Assembly: GCA_050331575.1 (NCBI GenBank)
Contig: JBHJGS010000059.1
Span: 1-36,336, forward strand
Direction of reading: 5' to 3'
Origin: JBHJGS01 sp050331575
GTDB lineage: Bacteria > Pseudomonadota > Alphaproteobacteria > Sphingomonadales > Rhodothalassiaceae
DNA length: 36,336 nucleotides
Under the pieces are notes generated by a model that saw only the letters and a list, made by a program, of their open reading frames with translations, had not been told where the DNA came from and did not search any database. Shown piece by piece: positions 15,631-24,234 of the stretch. The position numbers and the translations under genes were made by a program. Numbering within the stretch: the stretch's first letter is position 1; each line of letters starts with the position of its first letter.

Positions 15631-16536
15631 ATGCTGTCGATCACCGGTTTGTCTCATACCTATCCCAACGGCGTTCAGGCCCTGAAGGATATCAATCTGG
15701 AGATCCCCAAGGGCATGTTCGGCCTTCTGGGTCCCAACGGCGCCGGCAAATCCTCGCTGATGCGCACCATCGCCACGCTGCAGCAGCCCAACCAGGGAGC
15801 GTTGCGCTTCGGCGACGTCGATATTCTGGCTGAGCCGGAGCGGCTGCGCCGCATGCTGGGTTATCTGCCGCAGGATTTCGGGGTCTATCCGCGCATTTCC
15901 GCCGCCGACATGCTGGACCAGCTGGCGGTTCTGAAAGGCATTACCGACAAGAAGGAGCGCAAGCGCGTGGTCGGCCAGTTGCTGGAGCAGACCAATCTGG
16001 CGCATGCCCGCAAGAAGGCGCTGTCGACCTTTTCCGGCGGCATGCGCCAGCGCTTCGGCATCGCCCAGGCGCTGTTGGGCGACCCCCAGCTGATCATCGT
16101 CGACGAGCCCACCGCCGGCCTTGATCCTGAAGAGCGCAATCGCTTCCATAATCTTTTGTCTGAGATCGGTGAGAATGTCGTGGTGATCCTGTCCACCCAT
16201 ATCGTCGAGGATGTCGCCGATTTGTGCCCGGCCATGGCGATCATTGCCGAAGGCCGCATCGTTGCTGAAGGCGCGCCGGCGGAGCTGATGGCCCGGCTTG
16301 AGGGGCGGATCTGGCGCAAGGTCATCGACAAGACCGACCTAGAAGATCACCGCGCCCGCCACACCGTCATCGCCACGCGTCTGTCGGCCGGGCGCACATT
16401 GATCCATGTGCTCGCCGACAGCCATCCCGGGGACGGCTTTGAGCCGGTGACGCCGGACATGGAAGACGTTTATTTCGCCACCTTGGCCCAGGTGCGCGGC
16501 GGCAGCCGCGGCGCCGGCGACGCCATCGCCGCGTAA
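15631..16536 (+). CDS. ABC transporter ATP-binding protein
   Basis: A 301-residue ATPase subunit. Walker A is GPNGAGKS (residues about 38-45), the Q-loop is YLPQDFGVYP, the signature is STFSGGMRQRFGIAQAL and Walker B is LIIVDEPTAGLDPEERN followed by the H-loop STHIVEDV. This is the type that powers ABC-2-like exporters. The ATG at 15631 follows GGAGGG by 10 bp; TTG and GTG starts upstream are less likely. The last 60 residues are an extra C-terminal domain. The gene is 12 bp upstream of the permease-peptidase gene, which it very probably energises, and followed by a third, secreted protein, so the three form one operon. Substrate is not known. Confidence 0.93.
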   Translation: MLSITGLSHTYPNGVQALKDINLEIPKGMFGLLGPNGAGKSSLMRTIATLQQPNQGALRFGDVDILAEPERLRRMLGYLPQDFGVYPRISAADMLDQLAVLKGITDKKERKRVVGQLLEQTNLAHARKKALSTFSGGMRQRFGIAQALLGDPQLIIVDEPTAGLDPEERNRFHNLLSEIGENVVVILSTHIVEDVADLCPAMAIIAEGRIVAEGAPAELMARLEGRIWRKVIDKTDLEDHRARHTVIATRLSAGRTLIHVLADSHPGDGFEPVTPDMEDVYFATLAQVRGGSRGAGDAIAA

Positions 16537-16548
16537 AGGAGACGGATC

Positions 16549-19500
16549 ATGGTCGCCCGGATCGCTGCTGCGGAATTCCGCTATTTGTTGCGCTCGCCGA
16601 TGATGATCGTGGTGTTCGCGATCTTCTTCCTGCTGCCCTTCTTCGCGATGGTGTCGGACAATGTCCGGATCGGCGGCGGCGGCAATGTGCTGATCAACTC
16701 GCCCTACGCCATCATGCAGACGCTGCTCATCATGACGGTGTTCAGCGTGTTCGCCGCTCCCTCCTTCATCGGCAATGCGGTGTTGCGCGACATGGATTAC
16801 CGCATGGACGGCATCGTCTTCGCCACGCCGATCACCAAGCGGGACTATCTGCTGGGGCGCTTTGTGGGCGCCTATTTGGGCTTGGCGCTGAGCCTGACCT
16901 CCATCCCTTTGGGCATGCTGATCGGCAGCCTGTGGCCGGGGATTGACCCGGAAACCCTCGGCCCGATTCGGCTGGACCATTACGCCTTCGTCTATCTCGT
17001 CCATGTCATGCCGGCGCTGTTCTTGGTCAGCGCGATCTTTTTCGCCCTCGCCGTGCTCAGCCGGTCGATCATGGTCACCTATCTGGGCGCCATGGGCTTC
17101 TTGATGCTGTTCTTCGTCGGCCTGCAATTGCTCAGCGGGCCGGATTATCGCGAACTGACCGCGCTGCTGGACCCGTTCGGACTGAATGCGCTGGCCTATG
17201 AGACGCAATATTGGGCGGCGTTTGAACGCAATGAGCAGCTCTTTGGCTGGACCGGCCTCATGCTGACCAACCGGCTTATCTGGCTGGGTGCGTCGCTGCT
17301 GCTGGTCGGCCTGGCATACTGGCGCTTTTCCTTCCGCAAGCCGGCAAAGCTGGGCAAGCGAAAGGGCCCGGGCGAGACCGCGGCCCCGGCAACCCAGATC
17401 GCCCTGCCCAAGGCCACACCGCAAGCCGGAGCCGGGCCGGTGCGCGCCATGCTGGCCCGCCGGGTGCACTTTGAGGTGCGCCAGGTGATCCGCAGCCTGC
17501 CCTTTCTGATCATCGTCGGCTTCAGCGCGTTTCTGGCGGTCAGCGCCATGATCGGGCAGGACCTGCTCTATGGCATCAGTCCGTATCCGGTGACCCGGCT
17601 GATGGTTGAGGCGGTCCAGGGCGGCTTCGCACTGGCGCTGATCGTGGTGTTGATTTTCTATGGCGGCGATCTGGTGTGGAAGGACCGCACCGCCGGGATG
17701 AGCGGCATTCTGGGCGCCACGCCGACGCCCAATTGGGTGTTCGTCACCGCCAAGCTGGCGGGCCTGGCCGTGGTGCTGGCCGGCATTATGCTCACCGCGG
17801 TGGTGATGGCAGTGCTGGTGCAGCTGTTCAGCGGCTTCACCGCGATTGAGCCGGACATGTATGTGCGCTTCGTGCTGCTGCGCTTTCTGGCACCGTTCCT
17901 GCTGATCGCGGTCTTGTCGGTGTTCGTGCAGGTGCTGGTGCCCAACCGCTTTCTCGGCATGATGATCATGGCGATGTTCCTGATCGCCACCATCGTGCTC
18001 AGCCAATTGGGTTTTGAACATCCGCTGTATCTGTTCGCGCGCAGCACCAGTTGGCCGCTCAGCGACATGAACGATATCGGCCGCTTCGCCACGGCGGACA
18101 ATTGGCTGCTGTTCTACTGGGCCTGCGTGTCTGCCCTGTTGCTGGTGCTGGTCTATCTGCTGTGGAGCCGGGGCGAGTTGCAACCGTGGCGCCTGCGCAT
18201 GCGCCGGCTGCGCGACCTGGCACGCCCGGTTTATGCCGGCGTCGCCGCCGCGGCGGTGATCGGCTGGATCGGCAGCGGCGCGTTCATCTTCTACAACATC
18301 AATATCCTCAACGAGTATGCCACCTCCGACGATCTGGAGGATCGCGCCGTCCGCTATGAGCAGCTGTTCCGCCAGTATGAGGATCTGCCGATGCCCAAGA
18401 CCGTGTCGGTGAAGGCGGCGGTGGATCTCTACCCCTATCGCCGACGCATCGAGGTCGCGGCCGAACAGGTGCTGGAAAACAAGACCGGCGAGGCGCTCGA
18501 CACCGTCCATCTGGTGTTTCCGGACATGGAGCGCCTCGACTTCGCGCTTCAGGGCGCGGAAGTGGCCAAGGTCAATGACGAGTTCGAGTATTATATCCTG
18601 ACCCTGACCGAACCGATGCAACCGGGCGAGCAGCGCCGCCTGACCTATTCCGGGTTGATCCAGCAGCGCGGCTTCAAACACGCGCGCGAGGACGTCACGC
18701 TGGTGCGCAACGGTACCTTCATCAACAACGCGGACATCGCGCCCCATATCGGCTTCTTCCCCGGCGGCATGCTGCAGGACCGCAACACGCGCCGGCGCAA
18801 GGGCCTGGAGCCGCTGCCGCGCCTGCCCAAGCTGGAAGACCAAAGCCAATGGACCTCCCACTATATTCGGGGCGACAGTGACTTCATCGATTTCGAGACC
18901 ACGGTGTCGACCGCGGGCGACCAGATCGCCATCGCGCCAGGCTATCTGACCCGGCAGTGGCAGGAGGATGGCCGCAACCATTTCCGCTACGAGATGGATG
19001 CGCCGATCCTGAACACCTATTCTTATCTATCCGCCCGCTATGAGGTGGTGCGCGAGGATTGGAATGGCGTCGCGATCGAGGTCTATCACCACGCGCCGCA
19101 TACCTACAATGTCGCGCGCATGGTCGAGAGCGTGAAGGACAGCATCGCCACCTTCTCCGAGGCGTTCAGTCCCTATCAGCACCAGCAGATGCGGATCATC
19201 GAATTCCCCGCCTATCGCCGCTTCGCCCAGGCCTTCCCCAACACCGTGCCCTATTCTGAATCCATCGGCTTCATCGCCGACCTGACCGACGCAGATGCCA
19301 TCGACATCGCCTATTATGTCACCGCGCACGAGGTCGCGCATCAATGGTGGGCGCACCAGGTGATGGCGGCGAATACCCAGGGCGGCGAATTCCTGATCGA
19401 GACCATGGCGCAATATGGCGCGCTTCTGGTGATGGAGCAGGAATATGGCCCCGATCAGGTGCGCAAATTCCTGAAATATGAGCTGGACAGCTATCTGCGC

Positions 19501-20136
19501 GGCCGCGCCGGTGACCCTGAGGGCGAACAACCGCTCTATCGCGTTGAGAACCAGGCCTACATCCATTACCGCAAGGGCGCTGTGGTGATGTATGCGCTGA
19601 AGGATTATCTGGGCGAACAGGTGGTCAATCGCGCGCTGGCCCGGCTGGTCGATTTGCGCGGCTTCTCTGGAGAGCCCTATGCCCGCTCCGTCGACTTCAT
19701 CCGCCTGCTGCGCGAAGAGGCGGGACCGGAGCATGATCAGCTGATCACCGACCTGTTGGAGAAGATCACCTTGTTCGATCTGAAGGTAACCGACGCGCAG
19801 GCCGAGCAGATGGAAGACGGCCGCTGGCGTGTGCGCATGCGGGTTGAGGCCGACAAAGTCTATGCCGATGCCGAGGGCCGCGAGACCGAAGCGCAGTTGG
19901 ACCTGCCGCTGGATGTTGGCGTGTTTGCCGCCGACCCCGATGACAGCGGCTTTGGCGCCGAAGATGTGATCCTCATGCAGAAGCGCGATGTCGCCGACGG
20001 CGAAAGCGTCATCGAACTGATCGTGGACCGCGAACCGGCCTATGTCGGCCTGGATCCCTACAATAAAATGATCGACCGTGATTCCGACGACAATCTGAAG
20101 CGTGTCAATGTCACGACACTAGCCAGCGCTGACTAG
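16549..20136 (+). CDS. ABC transporter permease fused to M1-family aminopeptidase domain
   Basis: A 1195-residue inner-membrane protein in two parts. Residues 1 to about 590 hold two ABC-2-like permease halves with roughly a dozen membrane helices (for example near 20-42, 55-75, 105-125, 150-175, 315-335, 360-380, 395-420, 450-475, 520-535 and 560-585). Residues about 620-1060 form an M1-type (gluzincin) peptidase: HEVAH at 927-931 is the HExxH zinc site, and E951 in IETMAQY is the third ligand, 19 residues after it, against 18 in classical M1 enzymes. The predicted catalytic domain lies outside the cytoplasm after the last helix. A fused exporter and peptidase is annotated in databases as 'ABC transporter permease/M1 family aminopeptidase', but its substrate is not established. 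It is not a sequencing fusion: codon use is uniform through the joint. Confidence 0.92.
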   Translation: MVARIAAAEFRYLLRSPMMIVVFAIFFLLPFFAMVSDNVRIGGGGNVLINSPYAIMQTLLIMTVFSVFAAPSFIGNAVLRDMDYRMDGIVFATPITKRDYLLGRFVGAYLGLALSLTSIPLGMLIGSLWPGIDPETLGPIRLDHYAFVYLVHVMPALFLVSAIFFALAVLSRSIMVTYLGAMGFLMLFFVGLQLLSGPDYRELTALLDPFGLNALAYETQYWAAFERNEQLFGWTGLMLTNRLIWLGASLLLVGLAYWRFSFRKPAKLGKRKGPGETAAPATQIALPKATPQAGAGPVRAMLARRVHFEVRQVIRSLPFLIIVGFSAFLAVSAMIGQDLLYGISPYPVTRLMVEAVQGGFALALIVVLIFYGGDLVWKDRTAGMSGILGATPTPNWVFVTAKLAGLAVVLAGIMLTAVVMAVLVQLFSGFTAIEPDMYVRFVLLRFLAPFLLIAVLSVFVQVLVPNRFLGMMIMAMFLIATIVLSQLGFEHPLYLFARSTSWPLSDMNDIGRFATADNWLLFYWACVSALLLVLVYLLWSRGELQPWRLRMRRLRDLARPVYAGVAAAAVIGWIGSGAFIFYNINILNEYATSDDLEDRAVRYEQLFRQYEDLPMPKTVSVKAAVDLYPYRRRIEVAAEQVLENKTGEALDTVHLVFPDMERLDFALQGAEVAKVNDEFEYYILTLTEPMQPGEQRRLTYSGLIQQRGFKHAREDVTLVRNGTFINNADIAPHIGFFPGGMLQDRNTRRRKGLEPLPRLPKLEDQSQWTSHYIRGDSDFIDFETTVSTAGDQIAIAPGYLTRQWQEDGRNHFRYEMDAPILNTYSYLSARYEVVREDWNGVAIEVYHHAPHTYNVARMVESVKDSIATFSEAFSPYQHQQMRIIEFPAYRRFAQAFPNTVPYSESIGFIADLTDADAIDIAYYVTAHEVAHQWWAHQVMAANTQGGEFLIETMAQYGALLVMEQEYGPDQVRKFLKYELDSYLRGRAGDPEGEQPLYRVENQAYIHYRKGAVVMYALKDYLGEQVVNRALARLVDLRGFSGEPYARSVDFIRLLREEAGPEHDQLITDLLEKITLFDLKVTDAQAEQMEDGRWRVRMRVEADKVYADAEGRETEAQLDLPLDVGVFAADPDDSGFGAEDVILMQKRDVADGESVIELIVDREPAYVGLDPYNKMIDRDSDDNLKRVNVTTLASAD

Positions 20137-20151
20137 GCGAAAGGATCGATC

Positions 20152-20958
20152 ATGCGTGGTGTGACTTTGGCCGCCTTGCTTTTGGCGGCCACCTTGCCCG
20201 GCCTTGCTCAAAGTGAAGACATGGCCTGGGCCATCTTGGAGGAAGCGATCGAGCGCAGCCGCGCCCAGGGCCCGGCAACCGACCTGCGCTTCACCGGAAC
20301 CCGCCAGACCGTTCAGAACGGAGAGACGGTCGACGACACGGTCTATCGCTTCGACCCACTCGCCCCGGCGGGGGAACGCTTCATCCTTGTGAGCGAAGAC
20401 GGCGCAAGTCCTGATCCGGAGCGGGTCGCGGACTATGCAGCCGATCGGGCAAACGATGAAGCGTCGCCCTTGGAATTTGCTTTGAGCGTCAACAGCTCTG
20501 ACTCCGAGGAGGGTCAGGATCCCACGGACTCTCTGCGCTTTTCCGGCTGGGAGGGAGACACCGCACGGTTCTTGTCCGACCGCCCCTTGACCGGCAAGGC
20601 GTCCGGCATTGGCGATGTGTCCGAGATCCTGGACAAGGTTGAAGTCGCCTGGCTGGTGTCGCGCGCCGACGATGGCAAAGGCATTCTCCGGTCCGTGCGC
20701 TTCCGCCTGACCGAGCCGGTCAAGCCCAATCTGGCGTCCAAGATCAAGAAAATGGACGTGCAGATGGACTTCGCGCTGGATCCGGCCACCGGCCGCTTGT
20801 TGCCGGTGCGCAAGCAGGTCGATACCGTCGCGAAAGCCTTGTTCCAGACCTTCAAGCTGAGCCAGACAGAGACGTTTGGCGACTTCCGCCAGGTCGATCA
20901 GGCCCAAGGCGTTCAAGCTCAACCTGCCTCGGCTGAACACCGCCCGACCGGGGGATAA
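20152..20958 (+). CDS. Secreted protein of unknown function in the ABC-peptidase operon
   Basis: A 268-residue protein with a clear N-terminal signal peptide, MRGVTLAALLLAATLPGLAQS, probably cleaved after A19 or so. The rest is soluble, with a beta-rich pattern (LRFTGTRQTV, FRLTEPVKPNLASKIKKMDVQMDFALDP) that could be a LolA-like or lipoprotein-binding barrel, but I recognise no family. Cysteine is absent from the cleavage site, so it is not a lipoprotein. It starts 15 bp after the permease-peptidase stop, with AAGGA 7 bp before the ATG, so it belongs to the ABC operon and probably acts in the periplasm with that peptidase. No function should be assigned beyond this. Confidence 0.72.
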   Translation: MRGVTLAALLLAATLPGLAQSEDMAWAILEEAIERSRAQGPATDLRFTGTRQTVQNGETVDDTVYRFDPLAPAGERFILVSEDGASPDPERVADYAADRANDEASPLEFALSVNSSDSEEGQDPTDSLRFSGWEGDTARFLSDRPLTGKASGIGDVSEILDKVEVAWLVSRADDGKGILRSVRFRLTEPVKPNLASKIKKMDVQMDFALDPATGRLLPVRKQVDTVAKALFQTFKLSQTETFGDFRQVDQAQGVQAQPASAEHRPTGG

Positions 20959-21053
20959 AGGGGGCACGGCCAGGCGGGAGGCCTGCCTCGGTGAACCCGC
21001 CAAGGACCGCCCTCAAAGCCCTTGTCTCAGCGTCGGCCGGCTGAATACGAGCA

Positions 21054-21129
21054 CCATCCGATCGATTGGACTGGCTGTGCGATCCCAATCGGTCGGATAA
21101 AGTTGCTCGCTCCATAGACGGCGGGCATT
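21054..21129. repeat. Two-hairpin intergenic repeat, copy B (variant)
   Basis: Lies between the convergent secreted-protein gene and lpdA. One hairpin is CCGATCGATTGG with CCAATCGGTCGG (one mismatch, loop about 15), then GATAAAGT, then a second hairpin TGCTCGC/GCGGGCA. The second part matches copy A (GCCCGCCGTCTAT...GCGAGCA on the minus strand) at about 21 of 23 positions. ATAAAGTTGCTCG is shared with copy D. No other feature explains the 232 bp between these genes. Confidence 0.7.
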
Positions 21130-21190
21130 GAGGGTTCGGTGCGCCCGATCGCGGGCGCCGGCGCGGTCCCCGGCGCCGCGGGTCGCCTGC

Positions 21191-22594
21191 TCAATAATGC
21201 ACCGCGCGGCCGTAGGCATCGAGCACACTCTCATGCATCATTTCCGACAGCGTCGGGTGCGGAAAGATCGTGTGCATGAGCTCTTCCTCGGTGGTCTCAA
21301 GGGTCTTGGCGACGACATAGCCCTGGATCAGTTCGGTGACCTCCGCGCCGATCATATGCGCGCCCAGCAATTCGCCGGTCTCCGCGTCGAAGATGGTCTT
21401 GATCATGCCCTCCGGCTCGCCCAGCGCGATGGCCTTGCCATTGCCGATGAACGGGAAGCGGCCGATCTTCAGCTTGGCATGGCCGGCGGCCTTGGCCTGT
21501 TCCTCGGTCAAGCCGACCGAGGCCACCTGCGGCCGGGAATAGGTGCAGCCGGGGATCAGATCGGTGTTCATCGGGTGCAGCCCCTTCACGCCGGCGATCT
21601 TTTCCACCGCGATGACGCCTTCGTGGCTGGCCTTGTGCGCCAGCCAAGGCGCGCCGGTGACATCGCCGATGGCCCAGATCCCGTCCACTCCGGTAAAGCC
21701 CCAGGCATCGGTGACGATATGGCCGCGCTCAACCCGCACGCCGGCCTGTTCCAGCCCCAGCCCCTCGGTATTGCCGGTGATGCCGACCGCCAGGATGATC
21801 CGGTCAAAGGTCAGATCCTCGGTCTTCTTGCTCTTCTGATCCTCGATGGTGGCGGTGATCTCGTCCTTGCCCGGCTTGGCCGCGGTCACCGACGCGCCGG
21901 TGCGGATCTTGATCCCGGCCTTCTCGAACATCTTGCGGGCCTGGGCGGAGATCTCGGCATCCTCAGCGGGCAGGATGCGGTCGACCAGTTCCACCACGGT
22001 CACCTCCGATCCCATATCGCGATAAAAGCTGGCAAATTCGATGCCGATGGCGCCGGAACCGATGACCAGCAGTCGCTTGGGATGCGACTCCGGCACCATG
22101 GCATGCTTGTAGGTCCAGATCAGCTTGCCGTCGGCCTTGATGTGCGGCAGGTCGCGCGCCCGCGCGCCGGTGGCGATCAGAATGGTCTTGGCCTGATAGT
22201 CCTGGGTCTTGCCGTCGGTGGAGACCGTCAGCTTGCCTTTGCCCGCAAGCGTCGCCTCGCCCATCACGGTGGTCACCTTATTCTTCTTCAGAAGATGGCC
22301 AACGCCGGAATTCAGCTGCTTGGCGACCTTGCGCGAGCGCTCCACCACCGTCTTCAGGTCGAAGGAGACATTGTCCGCGCTCAGGCCATAGTCCTTGGCA
22401 TGGTCCAGATAATGCTTGATCTCGGAGGTCCGCAGCAGCGCCTTGGTGGGGATGCAGCCCCAATTCAGGCAGATGCCACCCAAATGCTCCCGCTCGATCA
22501 CCGCGGTCTTCAGCCCCAGTTGAGCCGCCCGGATCGCTGCGACATAGCCGCCGGGCCCCGCCCCCACCACGATCAGATCGAAGGTCTCGGCCAT
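21191..22594 (-). CDS. lpdA: Dihydrolipoyl dehydrogenase (E3)
   Basis: A 467-residue FAD/NAD-dependent flavoprotein that reoxidises dihydrolipoamide in pyruvate, 2-oxoglutarate and related dehydrogenase complexes and the glycine cleavage system. The FAD site GAGPGGY is at residues 11-17, the redox-active disulphide is C42/C47 in GGICLNWGCIPTKALL, the NAD-binding GSGAIGIEFA is mid-protein, and the C-terminal HPTLSEMMHESVLDAYG contributes the active-site histidine to the other subunit. Length is standard. It starts at ATG 22594. No E1 or E2 gene is adjacent, so this copy is either shared by several complexes or detached from its cluster. Copy B of the intergenic repeat follows its stop and copy C lies upstream of its start. 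Confidence 0.97.
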   Translation of the reverse strand: MAETFDLIVVGAGPGGYVAAIRAAQLGLKTAVIEREHLGGICLNWGCIPTKALLRTSEIKHYLDHAKDYGLSADNVSFDLKTVVERSRKVAKQLNSGVGHLLKKNKVTTVMGEATLAGKGKLTVSTDGKTQDYQAKTILIATGARARDLPHIKADGKLIWTYKHAMVPESHPKRLLVIGSGAIGIEFASFYRDMGSEVTVVELVDRILPAEDAEISAQARKMFEKAGIKIRTGASVTAAKPGKDEITATIEDQKSKKTEDLTFDRIILAVGITGNTEGLGLEQAGVRVERGHIVTDAWGFTGVDGIWAIGDVTGAPWLAHKASHEGVIAVEKIAGVKGLHPMNTDLIPGCTYSRPQVASVGLTEEQAKAAGHAKLKIGRFPFIGNGKAIALGEPEGMIKTIFDAETGELLGAHMIGAEVTELIQGYVVAKTLETTEEELMHTIFPHPTLSEMMHESVLDAYGRAVHY

Positions 22595-22642
22595 TTGTGC
22601 GCTCCCCTTTTCTGCTGTGCCCCTGACAGCAAGGGCATAATC

Positions 22643-22711
22643 TGATCCATCGCGATCGCGATGGACCGGATGAAATTGCCCGCCTTCTAGGGGGCGAGCA
22701 CTGCTCTAGAC
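22643..22711. repeat. Two-hairpin intergenic repeat, copy C
   Basis: Contains the perfect 20-bp palindrome TCCATCGCGATCGCGATGGA (22646-22665), then CCGGATGAAATT, then a hairpin TGCCCGCC...GGCGAGCA (about 22677-22700) with one mismatch. Together these form two stems separated by a short AT-rich spacer. The same order occurs in copies A and D on the other strand. It sits within the 308-bp interval between lpdA and the DUF1192 gene, which otherwise holds no gene I can support. Confidence 0.8.
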
Positions 22712-22902
22712 CAGCCGGCGGCGTTTGCAAAGGATCAGGGACCCGCGCGCCGGCCCCCGGCGATACGCCAGACGATCACCCCGACGATCGTCACAGCCTA
22801 GCCGCCCAAAAGCCATGTCAGCATGGGGGGCAAACAGCGGACTGCGCGCCCGATCAGACTGCCAACGGCTTAACGGTGACGCAGGGCAATGCCCGCTTCG
22901 GC

Positions 22903-23094
22903 TTATCGGAATAGCGCTTCGGCCGCCGCTTGAGAGGCGCCCTTTTTCGTCAACATCGCCTCGGTGCGGACGATTTCGGCCTTCAGCCGGTCAACCCGGT
23001 CCGCAAGATCACTGCGGGAAAGGGTCTCCAAAGCCTGGGTCTCAACTGCTCGCAGCGGATCGTCGCTGGGCCGTGGGGTGTCGTCCAAATCCAT
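22903..23094 (-). CDS. DUF1192 family protein
   Basis: A 63-residue protein of the DUF1192 family, found mainly in alphaproteobacteria, of unknown function. The core DLADRVDRLKAEIVRTEAMLTKKGAS-AAEALF fits the short helical consensus with R-x-x-x-L-x-x-E-I-x-R. The ATG at 23094 is preceded by GGGAGG at 5 bp. A longer frame continues upstream to 23523 but overlaps the divergent quinone oxidoreductase, so I reject it. It faces that gene in opposite direction with about 96 bp between starts, a neighbourhood typical of alphaproteobacteria. Confidence 0.88.
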   Translation of the reverse strand: MDLDDTPRPSDDPLRAVETQALETLSRSDLADRVDRLKAEIVRTEAMLTKKGASQAAAEALFR

Positions 23095-23190
23095 GCCTGC
23101 CTCCCTATCGGCGTGCCTGACGTAAGCGGTTGCCATTCGCGCCGCCGCGCTCCAGTCTCGCCTGTGCGGCTGACGATAAAGGGGCGCCCG

Positions 23191-24162
23191 ATGAAATGCA
23201 TTGAAATTGCCAAACCCGGCGGGCCGGAGCAATTGGTCCTGGCTGAGCGGGACGAGCCGACCCCCGGGCCCGGCGCGGTGCGCATCCGCGTTGGTGCCGC
23301 CGGTGTCAACCGGCCGGATTGTCTGCAGCGCCAGGGCGTCTATCCGCCGCCGCCCGGCGCCTCTGACATCCCCGGTCTGGAGGTCGCCGGCATCATCGAT
23401 ACGGTGGGCGAGGGTGTGTCCGCCTGGAAGTCGGGAGATCATGTCTGCGCGCTGGTCACCGGCGGCGGGTATGCGGAATGGGTGATAGCACCGCAAGAAA
23501 CGCTGTTGCGGATCCCGGCACATATGCCAATCGATCAGGCTGCAGGCCTGCCGGAAACCTTTTTCACGGTCTGGTCAACCGTGTTCATGCGCGCCGGATT
23601 GAAGGCCGGCGAAACCTTGCTGGTGCATGGCGGATCCTCCGGCATCGGCACCACGGCCATTCAATTGGCCAAGGCGTTCGGGGCGGAGGTGATCACCACC
23701 GCCGGTTCGGCGGCGAAATGCGATCTGTGCCGCACCCTGGGGGCTGATCTGGCGATCAACTACAAGGATCGCGACTTTGAAGAGGCGGTGCGGGCGCATT
23801 CCGATGGCGTCGATGTCGTGCTCGACATGGTCGGCGGGCCGTATATCCCGAAGAATATCGCGTTGCTGCGGCCGGACGGGCGCCACGTCTCCATCGCCTT
23901 TTTGCAGGGAGCCAAGGCGGAGGTGAATTTCGCCCAGATCATGATGAAGCGGCTGATGGTCACCGGTGCCACGCTGCGCGCCCGCGACACCACATTCAAG
24001 GGCGAGATTGCCCGACAGCTGGCCGACCGGGTCTGGCCCTTGCTCGACCAGGGCCGCATCCGCGTGGTGATCGACAGCCGCTTCGACCTGGCCGAGGCTT
24101 CTGCTGCCCATGCGCGCATGGAAAGCAGCGACCATATGGGCAAGATACTGTTGATTGTTTGA
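23191..24162 (+). CDS. NAD(P)H-quinone oxidoreductase, zinc-independent MDR family (PIG3-like)
   Basis: A 323-residue oxidoreductase of the medium-chain dehydrogenase/reductase superfamily. The N-terminal catalytic half begins MKCIEIAKPGGPEQLVL and has GAAGVNRPDCLQRQGVYPPPPGASDIPGLEVAG; there is no structural zinc cluster. The cofactor site is HGGSSGIGTTAIQLAKAFGA at residues about 148-167, a Rossmann motif that fits NADPH. The family reduces quinones or other carbonyl compounds one or two electrons at a time; the natural substrate here is unknown. The ATG at 23191 follows AAAGGGG; the frame extends upstream to 22930 through non-coding sequence. It ends 72 bp before the HlyD-type gene on the same strand and might be co-transcribed with it. 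Confidence 0.92.
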   Translation: MKCIEIAKPGGPEQLVLAERDEPTPGPGAVRIRVGAAGVNRPDCLQRQGVYPPPPGASDIPGLEVAGIIDTVGEGVSAWKSGDHVCALVTGGGYAEWVIAPQETLLRIPAHMPIDQAAGLPETFFTVWSTVFMRAGLKAGETLLVHGGSSGIGTTAIQLAKAFGAEVITTAGSAAKCDLCRTLGADLAINYKDRDFEEAVRAHSDGVDVVLDMVGGPYIPKNIALLRPDGRHVSIAFLQGAKAEVNFAQIMMKRLMVTGATLRARDTTFKGEIARQLADRVWPLLDQGRIRVVIDSRFDLAEASAAHARMESSDHMGKILLIV

Positions 24163-24234
24163 TCCGCAGGAAAGCTGATAAAGTCCCTGCCGAATGACAA
24201 GGACAGACAATCAAAACAGGGAGCCGTCGAGGCC

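Noticed and set aside
16339..18981. Antisense 880-codon open frame opposite the permease-peptidase gene
   Set aside because: It is a shadow of a high-GC gene with strong codon bias; its translation is low-complexity and His/Gln-rich, with no family resemblance.
23095..23523. Upstream extension of the DUF1192 frame
   Set aside because: It overlaps the divergent quinone oxidoreductase; ATG 23094 has a strong ribosome-binding site.
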